Assembly: GCF_036621415.1 (NCBI RefSeq)
Contig: NZ_CP030941.1
Location: forward strand, 3,842,001-3,906,000
Origin: Nitratireductor thuwali
GTDB lineage: Bacteria > Pseudomonadota > Alphaproteobacteria > Rhizobiales > Rhizobiaceae
Length of the DNA stretch: 64,000 bases
Direction of reading: 5' to 3'
Numbering within the stretch: the stretch's first letter is position 1; every line of letters starts with the position of its first letter. Below, piece by piece: positions 47,541 to 54,566 of the stretch. Both the position numbers and the translations under genes were made by a program. The notes under the pieces are model-generated. The model worked only from the letters and a program-made list of their open reading frames with translations. It was not told the origin of the DNA and ran no database searches.

Positions 47541-47558
47541 GATCGGCGGCAGCCCCCG

Positions 47559-47822
47559 TCAGTCGTCGTTCGAGGCGTTGAGCTCTTCAGGACGTTTTCC
47601 TTCTTCCGCGTGCAGTTCGTGGGGAAGGTAGCCGAGCGACTCCGCCCACTCCCGGAAGGCCAGGCGCAGCGCCTCGGGGCGCGACATCCTGCCTCCGCTG
47701 CGGTCGATGAACATATCGAGGGCGCGCAGCAGGTCGGGCTGAAGCCGCACCAGCACGGGCGTGCCCTTGCCGGTGGCCCTCGGCCCTCGTTTTCGATGTG
47801 GGTGTTCTTTATCGATATCCAT
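47559..47822 (-). CDS. Ribbon-helix-helix DNA-binding protein (CopG/Arc-like)
   Basis: 87 aa. The strand-helix-helix pattern is TPVLVRLQPDLLRALDMFID followed by SRPEALRLAFREWAESLGYL. The N-terminus is basic (HRKRGPRATGKG). Such proteins are repressors or antitoxins; no toxin gene is adjacent, so it is probably a free-standing repressor. Convergent with the Dabb gene. Confidence 0.8.
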   Translation of the reverse strand: MDIDKEHPHRKRGPRATGKGTPVLVRLQPDLLRALDMFIDRSGGRMSRPEALRLAFREWAESLGYLPHELHAEEGKRPEELNASNDD

Positions 47823-48258
47823 TGAACCATGATATCATGGGCGCCGGCCGTCTGAACACCCGCCCGTGCGACAAGGCCGCCGGTGGGCAACAGGCCTGCG
47901 GCAACAGCGAGCCTGCCTCCGGTGAGCGGGCTGCTCGACGATCGTGAGCGAGCGGCCCGCAAGGGTGCGAACAAGGGCGGGGTAAAGAGGCCGGCGTCTC
48001 CACCCGGAGACATTGCCTGAGCTGCCGGCCCCTGCGGTTGCCCTTGACGGTCCGCCGCACTGCAGTGGTGATGGATTCGGCCGCCGAGCCCAACTCACAT
48101 TATGCAACAGCGTGTCACGATCCGGCCGCCGAAGGGGGCGGAGTGGCGGCCTGCTGCGGGCCAGCCAGCGCCCCTGCGCAGCGACCCTGCGGCGACAGCG
48201 GGAACGCCCTGCCTTCAAGGCGGGTTTCTCGATGGAGATCGATTCTCTAGGAAAGAAA
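47823..48258. other. 436-nt stretch with no supported gene
   Basis: Open frames exist on both strands because of the GC content, but none has a convincing protein pattern or ribosome site. No clear repeat is recognised. Confidence 0.4.
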
Positions 48259-48333
48259 TGGCTCCCCGGGCCGGATTCGAACCAGCGACCAACCGGTTAA
48301 CAGCCGGTTGCTCTACCACTGAGCTACCGGGGA
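48259..48333 (-). tRNA. tRNA-Asn (anticodon GUU)
   Basis: 75 nt on the minus strand including CCA. Acceptor TCCCCGG/CCGGGGA, D-loop GCTCAGTGGTAGAGC, anticodon arm ACCGG-CTGTTAA-CCGGT giving GTT, T-arm GCTGG-TTCGAAT-CCGGC. Confidence 0.97.
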
Positions 48334-48507
48334 ATGCCTGTGCTCACGTAAGTGAGCGTGCCTATAGCAAAGAGAAATCGCCTTTGCAAAGCGCCATTCG
48401 CTTTTTTTGACAGCAATCGAGGACGCGGGCTCGCAATCACCACTTTCTGTCCTCATATGCAGCGCCGTCGGCGATGTTCAAGCGCTGGCGGGCGAGTGAG
48501 GACGGGA

Positions 48508-48804
48508 ATGGACGAAACGACGCAGCAAAGCGGGAAGACTGGCGGTGGCGCGGCGAAGGCCGGCGGGGAACGCCCCTATGTTTCCATCGCCGGAAGGAAG
48601 CTGCCGATCCCCCGGTCGCGGGCGGCAAGGCTTGCCAGCGGCGTCGCCCTGACCGTTCTCGGCGTGTTCGGCTTCCTGCCGGTCCTGGGGTTCTGGATGG
48701 TGCCGTTCGGCCTGCTCATCCTGTCTTACGATCTGCCGGCCATCCGCCGCATGCGGCGCAAGCTGGAACTGTGGTGGATGCGCCGCCGGCAAAGGAAGAC
48801 CTGA
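48508..48804 (+). CDS. Small two-helix membrane protein (PGPGW-like)
   Basis: 98 aa from the ATG at 48508 (GGACGGGA upstream). After a basic N-terminus (AGRKLPIPRSRAARL) two hydrophobic segments form a hairpin: SGVALTVLGVFGFLPVLG and FWMVPFGLLILSYDLP, then a strongly basic tail (RRMRRKLELWWMRRRQRK). This resembles the PGPGW class of small inner-membrane proteins, although the exact motif is not kept. Function unknown. Confidence 0.7.
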   Translation: MDETTQQSGKTGGGAAKAGGERPYVSIAGRKLPIPRSRAARLASGVALTVLGVFGFLPVLGFWMVPFGLLILSYDLPAIRRMRRKLELWWMRRRQRKT

Positions 48805-48942
48805 GAAGGCGCGAGGCGCGGGGTCAGGAGGCCCGGCGGCCGGTTCCGCAATGGGCGGAGGAAAACATTTTCAACCGCGCTTACCCGCTTGACGCACCAT
48901 TGGTCCCAACCTATTGAAACGCGTCGGTGCCCTCGGCATCAT

Positions 48943-49016
48943 GGCCTCGTGGCGGAGTGGTTACGCAGAGGACTGCAAATCCTTGCACCCCGGTTCGATT
49001 CCGGGCGAGGCCTCCA
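48943..49016 (+). tRNA. tRNA-Cys (anticodon GCA)
   Basis: 74 nt including CCA. Acceptor GGCCTCG/CGAGGCC, anticodon loop CTGCAAA giving GCA, T-loop TTCGATT. Its last 18 nt form attL of a mini-island. Confidence 0.97.
48999..49016 (+). repeat. attL-like site: 18-bp tRNA-Cys 3' end
   Basis: TTCCGGGCGAGGCCTCCA forms the end of tRNA-Cys. An identical copy lies at 50977-50994, 1978 bp downstream. Outside the 18 bp the two sites differ on both sides. Confidence 0.92.
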
Positions 49017-49066
49017 TCCTCCCTAATGGGAGTGACTAAGCGTTTGAATTGACTTGTTTATTCTCA

Positions 49067-49109
49067 GGGTGTGGCACAGGGGGACTGCCATCCCCTTTTG
49101 GGTGTGGCA
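49067..49109 (+). repeat. Paired GGGTGTGGCA motifs near attL
   Basis: GGGTGTGGCA occurs at 49067-49076 and 49100-49109, 33 bp apart. The same word reappears at 50883-50891 and inverted at 50933-50941 near attR. They may be arm-type recombinase sites or promoter-like repeats. Confidence 0.65.
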
Positions 49110-49161
49110 GTTCTATTCCCTTTATGAGCCTCTCAGCGATCTCTGTAAGCACCTCGAGTCC

Positions 49162-49326
49162 TCAGCTATTGATCGCGAGGTTAAGCGCTAGAATCACCAC
49201 GCGGCAGTTGTCTTTTGTGTAGCCGAGCGAGCTGTCGATCCGGTCAATGCTTGGTCGGAATGGCGATCTGCCATACTCTGGGTCGCTAAGCCGCGCCGAA
49301 GAGACCGCCGAGGGCGGCAAAGTCAT
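49162..49326 (-). pseudogene. HNH/endonuclease-like C-terminal fragment
   Basis: The 54-codon minus-strand frame ends SPFRPSIDRIDSSLGYTKDN followed by CRVVILALNLAINS. The pattern PSIDRID-x-GYTKDNCRVV is well conserved in phage-type endonuclease proteins. The usual N-terminal part is absent: a stop lies right upstream, and no continuation in another frame is obvious. It is taken as a decayed remnant of a phage or island nuclease. Confidence 0.6.
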
Positions 49327-49616
49327 TCATATCACGCGCTCGGTCAGCCCGGAAAAGCGTTCACAGGAGCTGCCCCTTGACTGTCATCTGCTCCGACTCT
49401 GATGGCACGGGAGGCGCGGTCACCAAGGTCAGCATGTCTTCCGGCAACGGCCGTTGCAGTGCAAAAACTGGAATCGGAATGCTCTCCTATCCAGACCACT
49501 TGCACTGGCATAACACTTGAGAACCGCTGTCTGGACTTTTTACGGATTTTCTCCATACGCCCTTAAGGCTTGGCGCTCAGATTGTTGGGTGATTTCAATC
49601 GCTGAGGTGAGCCAAA

Positions 49617-49766
49617 ATGCTTAGCAGCGCCCGTACCCACACCGAAAAGTTGGCCGAAACAACGCCGGTTCCAAGGCGCCCTTGGCGTTCCTTTTTGGGG
49701 ATGACTGTACTCATAGCCACTTTGGGATTTGGCTCTGGGTATGTCCACGCTTGGGTCTGCCTCTAA
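49617..49766 (+). CDS. 49-aa single-span membrane microprotein
   Basis: ATG with GAGGTGAGCCAAA as ribosome site. A hydrophilic N-terminus with RRPWRSF is followed by one hydrophobic helix (LGMTVLIATLGFGSGYV) and ends HAWVCL. It is short, but the strong ribosome site and topology support a real gene. Function unknown. Confidence 0.5.
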   Translation: MLSSARTHTEKLAETTPVPRRPWRSFLGMTVLIATLGFGSGYVHAWVCL

Positions 49767-49809
49767 GGTTCATTGAACTGGACTGCGGAAGTTCTCCGAA
49801 GGACATTGC

Positions 49810-50070
49810 TTACTTTATGCCGCGCCGCAGGTTCTCCATGAACTGCGGGTCAACCTTGATGCCGACACGCTTGCCGCCGCACTTCGTGCACCTTAGCTTC
49901 GGCTCGAGAGCATCAGCCCCATAGCCATGACAAGGGCCGAGCTTCCAGGCAAGCTCCATCAGATCCAGCTTGCTCGAATGTTGACACTTCGGATCGAAGC
50001 AGTGCGCCGTCAGCGAGTGGTTAAGCTCGATGAGCTTCCCGATGGTATCCACGCGAAACGATCTGGCCAT
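49810..50070 (-). CDS. Small zinc-ribbon-like protein
   Basis: 86 aa. Two cysteine pairs, CFDPKCQH and RCTKCGGKRV, are ~35 residues apart, with LDLMELAWKLG between. Each is a C-x-x-(x)-C knuckle, giving a four-Cys zinc site. Similar small proteins are found in rhizobial genomes and phages, probably DNA-associated. The ATG directly follows the stop of the frameshifted upstream gene, so they may share a transcript. Confidence 0.65.
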   Translation of the reverse strand: MARSFRVDTIGKLIELNHSLTAHCFDPKCQHSSKLDLMELAWKLGPCHGYGADALEPKLRCTKCGGKRVGIKVDPQFMENLRRGIK

Positions 50071-50291
50071 CTACTTCCTGCCTACCCCGGCGCGCACATA
50101 GCCCCAGCTGACCGACGCCTCCAGCGCCTGCACGCGGCTTTCCAGATAGTCGTTGGCGCCCAGCAGCGCCTTGACCGCCTCGCGCGCTGTGCAATAAACC
50201 GTGCCACATCGGGCGCCCGCGAAGCCAGTTTCCTCTCTTTATCGATAAGTGCGGCAAAGAGCGGTTGCTTGTGGTGTTGAGAGGCCGTCAC
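50071..50291 (-). pseudogene. Frameshifted small gene of unknown function
   Basis: From the ATG at 50291 the frame reads ASQHHKQPLFAALIDKERKL and ASRAPDVARFIAQR. The protein-like continuation is in another frame: AREAVKALLGANDYLESRVQ, ALEASVSWGYVRAGVGRK, stop at 50071-50073. A single-base indel around 50175-50200 restores a ~73-residue helical protein. The family is not recognised. It sits just before the zinc-ribbon gene. Confidence 0.6.
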
Positions 50292-50318
50292 ACCAGCACA
50301 TGCTGAACGACCCGGAAG

Positions 50319-50651
50319 CTACGCTCTTGCGCTGAGCGTGATCATGCCGATGGCGACAACCGCCAACACGATGCCAGCGGACTGGATTGGCGACAAGCGT
50401 TCGCCGAAGACCACAAGAGCGATGATGTTGACTGCAACCAGTTGGACCACGGCCGAGAGGCTCAGCGCGACTCCCATTCCGACTTCTCGAATGAGCCGAA
50501 GCATGATCAGGTTGCCGAGCGTGTAGAGGGCTAGGGTAAGCCCAAGCCACAGCCAGCTGTTCTGTGACAGTGCCCAGGCCTTCGCGGAACTGGCGGCAGC
50601 CAGAAAGGCCACAGTGGAGGCGCCAACGAGCGCGAGGTTGGCGGGGTTCAT
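50319..50651 (-). CDS. Small four-helix transporter-like membrane protein (SMR/EamA-like)
   Basis: 110 aa, with TTAGGATGTCGCCGT before the ATG. Four hydrophobic segments and the ending VVFGERLSPIQSAGIVLAVV then AIGMITLSARA match the half-EamA/SMR topology of EmrE. The membrane-embedded Glu14 of true SMR drug exporters is missing in the first helix (LALVGASTVAFLAAASSAKA). It might therefore be a chaperone, a partner subunit or use another substrate. It is cargo of the tRNA-Cys island. Confidence 0.75.
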   Translation of the reverse strand: MNPANLALVGASTVAFLAAASSAKAWALSQNSWLWLGLTLALYTLGNLIMLRLIREVGMGVALSLSAVVQLVAVNIIALVVFGERLSPIQSAGIVLAVVAIGMITLSARA

Positions 50652-50686
50652 ACGGCGACATCCTAATCTGACGCTTCACTGGAACT

Positions 50687-50755
50687 TCAGGTCCAGTCGT
50701 TGCCGGTTTCGATTTCATAGATCAACTGCGGCGAAGGGTCGAGTTCATTGTTCAT
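50687..50755 (-). CDS. 22-aa ORF upstream of the SMR-like gene
   Basis: ATG preceded by an optimal GGGGGAGGAACAC. It encodes MNNELDPSPQLIYEIETGND then WT. It ends 36 nt before the SMR-like start. It may be a leader peptide or the remnant of a longer gene; the ribosome site is the main support. Confidence 0.35.
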   Translation of the reverse strand: MNNELDPSPQLIYEIETGNDWT

Positions 50756-50882
50756 GTGTTCCTCCCCCAAAATGAATGGTGCCTTGTTCGACTGCGACTA
50801 TACTTATTCGGCATCCCCTCAGAACCCCGAAGGGTATGGGAAGATAATCCAGCAGTAGGGCCGCCGCTTTGTAGTGCCTCAA

Positions 50883-50941
50883 GGTGTGGCAGTGGACGGG
50901 CTAAGTGCCTGATTGACGGTCAGAGAATTATTTGCCACACC
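50883..50941. repeat. GGTGTGGCA motif pair (inverted) near attR
   Basis: GGTGTGGCA at 50883-50891 and its complement TGCCACACC at 50933-50941 face each other, 36-94 nt before attR. They match the motifs near attL. Confidence 0.65.
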
Positions 50942-50976
50942 ACCACGCAACGGCTTGATCCGGAATGCATAGAGCC

Positions 50977-50994
50977 TTCCGGGCGAGGCCTCCA
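50977..50994 (+). repeat. attR-like site
   Basis: TTCCGGGCGAGGCCTCCA, identical to the last 18 nt of tRNA-Cys (48999-49016). No tRNA is reconstituted here. Confidence 0.92.
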
Positions 50995-51092
50995 ATTTTC
51001 CGGGGCGCATCCGGCGGCTCGCTTCTCCGACGAGCCGATGCGCCGGGACCAGAGACAGCGCGCCGGGCGCGCAACAGACGGGAACGAGGGTG

Positions 51093-51767
51093 ATGACCGC
51101 CGATTTCTCCGAGCAGCGCGACAAGATGGTCGAAGGCCAGTTGCGCACGCAAGATGTCACGCATGTTCCCCTGCTGGAGGCGATGCGGGAGATTCCCCGG
51201 GAAGCCTTCGTTCCAGGCCGCCGCAAGAGCCTTGCCTATATCGACGAGGACCTCGAGATCCTGCCCGCCGTTCAGGGCGCGCCGCCGCGCTTCCTCATGG
51301 AGCCCGCTCCGTTTGCCAAGCTGGTGCAGCTTGCCGGCGTCAAGTCCTCCGACCTGGTGCTCGACGTGGGCTGTGCCACCGGCTATTCCTCGGCCGTGCT
51401 TTCCAAGGTGGCGAGTTTCGTCGTGGCGCTGGAATGCGATCCCCAACTGGCTGAGACGGCCAGCGCCACGCTGGCCGATCTCGATTGCGTCAACGTGACG
51501 GTGGTGACCGGACCGCTCGAGAAGGGCTATCCCGACGAGGCGCCCTACGACCTCATCTTCATCGGCGGCGCGGTCGATTTCGTTCCCGACGAGCTGATTT
51601 CCCAATTGGGCGAAGGCGGAAGGCTGGTTGCCGTTGTCGGACACGGCAACGCGGCGCGGGCCGAACTGTTCGTGAAGGAGGACGGCGTCGTCTCCTCGCG
51701 CCGCGCTTTCAACACCGCCGTTCGGCCGCTGCCTGGATTTTCGCGCGAGCCGGGTTTTGTTTTTTGA
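51093..51767 (+). CDS. pcm: Protein-L-isoaspartate O-methyltransferase family protein
   Basis: 224 aa from the ATG at 51093 (GAACGAGGGTG upstream; a GTG three bases earlier is equivalent). It shows the Pcm pattern: QRDKMVEGQLRTQDVTHVPL, REAFVPGRRKSLAYIDEDLE, the SAM loop VLDVGCATGYSSAVLSKVA and ALECDPQLAETA. The family repairs isoaspartyl residues, but alphaproteobacterial members beside tolC are divergent and their target is uncertain. The order pcm-tolC-popZ-valS is one I recognise from related genomes. Confidence 0.85.
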   Translation: MTADFSEQRDKMVEGQLRTQDVTHVPLLEAMREIPREAFVPGRRKSLAYIDEDLEILPAVQGAPPRFLMEPAPFAKLVQLAGVKSSDLVLDVGCATGYSSAVLSKVASFVVALECDPQLAETASATLADLDCVNVTVVTGPLEKGYPDEAPYDLIFIGGAVDFVPDELISQLGEGGRLVAVVGHGNAARAELFVKEDGVVSSRRAFNTAVRPLPGFSREPGFVF

Positions 51768-51777
51768 GGTTGATGCT

Positions 51778-51799
51778 GTTGCCTACAGGCAACGGTTTT
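51778..51799 (+). terminator. Weak terminator after pcm
   Basis: GTTGCC-TACA-GGCAAC stem followed by GGTTTT, 11 nt after the stop. Short stem and T-tract, so efficiency is doubtful. Confidence 0.45.
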
Positions 51800-51967
51800 A
51801 GTCGTGACTATGTTGTAACGTTGCCGCAGACTCAGAGAGTGCGTGGCTGTTTTTGGGGTAAGCGTCGCTTCTGAGTCGTGCGAATGCGGCCCTGTGGCCG
51901 TCGATTTTGGAAATGCCGGGGCATGAAATGCGCCCGCACAGAGCTTGCGAGGTCGAACGTGTCAGTC

Positions 51968-53323
51968 ATGCGAAGCCGTTTTCTGGCTGCCCTGACAGTT
52001 TCAGCGGCAATTATCTGCCCCATCGAGGCGCATGCGGAGACCATATTCGGGGCGCTGGCCAAAGCCTACAACAACAATTCCTCACTGAATTCGGAGCGTG
52101 CGGGGGTTCGTGTCACCGATGAGGGGGTCGCGATCGCCAAGTCGGGCATGCGCCCGCGCATCAACGGCTCGGCCTCGGCCACGCTGGCCAGCCGCGGTGG
52201 CGTCGAACAGCGCACTGGCGAACTGGGAATTTCCCTGCAGCAGCCCATATTCGACGGGTTTCAGACCCGTAACAACGTGCAGGCGGCCGAATCGGGCGTG
52301 CGCGCCGCCTTTTCCGCACTGCAGAACGAGGAAGTGAACACGCTGCTCAACGCGGCGAGCGCCTATGTCGACGTCATACGCGACCGGCAGATCGCCGCTC
52401 TGCGCGCCCAGAACCTCGATTTTCTCGAAGAGCAGGTGCGTTCGGCGCGCTCGCGCCTCGAAGTGGGCGAGGGAACCCGCACCGACCTTGCCCAGGCTCA
52501 GGCCAGCCGGCAGGCGGCGCTGGCGCAGCTCAGCCAGGCGAGGGCCAACGCCGCCGCCAGCGCCGCGCTCTACCAGCAGATCGTCGGCAGCGCGCCGGGC
52601 GATCTGAAAATGCCGGAGCCGCTGACCAAGCTTATGCCGTCCAGCCTGGACAGCGCGGTGGCCATCGCCCTGTCGGAGCACCCCGCCATCGCCGCGCGCC
52701 TGCACGCCGTCGACCAGACATCCTTTCAGGTGAAATCGGCCGAAGGCGCCTTGCTGCCTCAACTGAATGCGCAGGCCGGCATTTCGACCGGCTATACGGA
52801 CTCCAACCCCGGTCTTGCCAATGACGGGACGAACAATGCGGCCTCGATAGGGCTCAACCTGACCGTTCCCATCTACCAGGGCGGTGCCAGTTCGGCGCGT
52901 GTGCGACAGGCCAAGGAGCAGCTGGGGCAGTCCCGCATCCTCGTCGACGTGACGCGCGATCAGGTGCGCGAGGCGGTGACGCGGGCCTGGACCGGCTATC
53001 AGGCGGCGCGCGAAAGCGTTGTTGCGAACCGTGAATTGGTGAGCGCGGCGCGCCTGGCCCTTGACGGGGTCATCGAGGAACGGGCCGTCGGCCAGCGCAC
53101 CACCCTCGACGTGCTCAACGCGCAGGCGGACGTCATCAATGCGAGGATCGACCTGGTGACCGCCGAGCGCGCCGTGGTGGCGGCCAGCTATGGCATCGTC
53201 GCGGCGCTGGGGCGCCTCACCGCGCCAAGACTGGGGCTCCAGGTGACGGTCTACCAGCCGGAAGAGCACTACAACGCCGTCAAGGACAAGTGGTACGGGC
53301 TGCGCACGCCGGACGGCCGCTAG
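51968..53323 (+). CDS. tolC: TolC family outer membrane efflux protein
   Basis: 451 aa from ATG 51968; a GTG at 51959 has the better ribosome site (GAGGTCGAAC). A signal peptide ends at EAHAE. The architecture is TolC: ETIFGALAKAYNNNSSLNSE, LQQPIFDGFQTRNNVQAAE, repeated in the second half as NLTVPIYQGGASSARVRQAK, then GQRTTLDVLNAQADVINARI. It forms the trimeric outer-membrane channel for type I secretion and RND pumps. Confidence 0.95.
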   Translation: MRSRFLAALTVSAAIICPIEAHAETIFGALAKAYNNNSSLNSERAGVRVTDEGVAIAKSGMRPRINGSASATLASRGGVEQRTGELGISLQQPIFDGFQTRNNVQAAESGVRAAFSALQNEEVNTLLNAASAYVDVIRDRQIAALRAQNLDFLEEQVRSARSRLEVGEGTRTDLAQAQASRQAALAQLSQARANAAASAALYQQIVGSAPGDLKMPEPLTKLMPSSLDSAVAIALSEHPAIAARLHAVDQTSFQVKSAEGALLPQLNAQAGISTGYTDSNPGLANDGTNNAASIGLNLTVPIYQGGASSARVRQAKEQLGQSRILVDVTRDQVREAVTRAWTGYQAARESVVANRELVSAARLALDGVIEERAVGQRTTLDVLNAQADVINARIDLVTAERAVVAASYGIVAALGRLTAPRLGLQVTVYQPEEHYNAVKDKWYGLRTPDGR

Positions 53324-53334
53324 AGTCACAGGAC

Positions 53335-53434
53335 ACGCAATTCCAGGAAAAGTGGAAGCCGGTTTTCCGTCTGGAGTTGCGTCGGAACGAATAACTGGAT
53401 CAGCTCGGCGTTTCTTGAAATGGTGAACCGATCC
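53335..53434. repeat. Dispersed repeat, CGCAATTCC and GGATCGG modules
   Basis: The palindrome CGCAATTCCAGGAAAAGTGG with GTTTTCCGTCTGGAGTTGCG (53336-53381) is a familiar Rhizobiales intergenic repeat. The following module (53396-53434, ending GGTGAACCGATCC) is shared with 60237-60275. The gap up to popZ (53678) shows nothing else. Confidence 0.7.
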
Positions 53435-53678
53435 GGCCAGCCTCGTCTCCTTTCTGCGCCGATCTCCTGCACCCATGTGAAGGACCGGCTTTTCCACAAT
53501 ATATGGTGGAGGCGCTTGGCGTCCGCGCGCAATCTTGTGTGCAAGCCGATCAATCCCGTGGCGGGGGATTCTCACGCGGCGACACCTCCGGTAGGCTATT
53601 GGTGATTCGGGGTGCGGGTCGCCGGCAGGGCCGGCCGCAGGGTACTCGCATGTGAGACAAATGGCGGCGGAAACGGAC

Positions 53679-54383
53679 ATGGCACAAGCAAACAGCGCAC
53701 AGCGTGAACCCTCGATGGAGGAGATCCTCGCATCGATCCGGCGCATCATCGAAGACAGCGAAACCGGCCAGAAGGCAGGCTCGGCCGCCGCACCGGCCGA
53801 TGCGGCCGGTTCGCCCGCCGTGGATGTGGAGGCCTTCCGCGCCGAACTCAGGCCCGTGCCGGATGCCGTTTCACCCGATGACGGCGAGCCGGAGGCGAAT
53901 GTGCGGCAGGAGACCGAGCGGGCCCCCTTCAGATGGCCCCACAATGACGGTGCCGACCTCGGCCGCGCGGCAGCGGAAGAACCCGAAGAAGCGGATCGGC
54001 GGAAGCCCGAGAGCGGGGGCCTGCAGAGTGTCTTGAAGCTGACGAACGCACCCGGCGCGAGCTCTGCGACGGAGAAGGAGCGCGTCGAGCCGGCCGCCGC
54101 CGAGGCGCGGCAGGCGCCGCGTCCGGCCGAGGTCGGGACGTCCGGCCATGACGACAACGCCCCCGCGCGCCCGGCGATGGTGTCGGCCGACACCGGCCGC
54201 AAAGTTGCCGCCGCCTTCGGCGAACTCAACGAGGTCTTCGAGGCGAAGCGGGCAAAGGGGCTGGATCAGGTTGCCGAGGAAATGCTGCGGCCGATGCTTC
54301 AGGAATGGCTGGACAACAATCTGCCGACGCTCGTGGAACGCCTTGTCCGCGAGGAAATCGAGCGGGTGGCGCGCGGCGGCTGA
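53679..54383 (+). CDS. popZ: PopZ-like polar organizing protein (DUF2497)
   Basis: 234 aa from the ATG at 53679 (GCGGAAACGGAC upstream; ATG 53661 and GTG 53652 also possible). It has the two conserved ends of the family: REPSMEEILASIRRIIEDSE near the N-terminus and VAEEMLRPMLQEWLDNNLPT with LVERLVREEIERVARG at the C-terminus, joined by ~130 residues of disordered acidic and Pro/Ala-rich linker. PopZ forms a polar matrix that anchors the chromosome origin. Order tolC-popZ-valS supports the call. Confidence 0.9.
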   Translation: MAQANSAQREPSMEEILASIRRIIEDSETGQKAGSAAAPADAAGSPAVDVEAFRAELRPVPDAVSPDDGEPEANVRQETERAPFRWPHNDGADLGRAAAEEPEEADRRKPESGGLQSVLKLTNAPGASSATEKERVEPAAAEARQAPRPAEVGTSGHDDNAPARPAMVSADTGRKVAAAFGELNEVFEAKRAKGLDQVAEEMLRPMLQEWLDNNLPTLVERLVREEIERVARGG

Positions 54384-54566
54384 AGGCAAATCCCCATGAA
54401 GCCTGCCATCGGCCGCTAACCCACGGCCGAGGCTCCCACGGCTCTTGACGCTGCGCCGGGCGTTTGCGGAATTCGTTTTCGAGTTCCGGCGCCCCGCCAT
54501 AGTTGACTCGCCCGAACCCTTCCGCTTTACACCGGCTTTCATTTCCCACTGCCAGGCGGATGTCCC

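Larger units (their letters stand above)
49017..50994. mobile_element. Degenerate mini genomic island integrated in tRNA-Cys
   Basis: The segment lies between the tRNA-Cys 3' end and a perfect 18-bp duplicate, the classical result of tyrosine-recombinase integration. It is visibly more AT-rich than its neighbours and holds short, partly broken genes: HNH-like fragment, membrane microprotein, zinc-ribbon protein, frameshifted gene and SMR-like gene. GGTGTGGCA motifs flank both ends. No integrase gene is recognisable, so the element is probably immobile by itself. Confidence 0.8.

Noticed and set aside
47559..47822. Antitoxin of a toxin-antitoxin pair
   Set aside because: The ribbon-helix-helix protein has no adjacent toxin-like ORF; neighbours are a Dabb protein and non-coding DNA.
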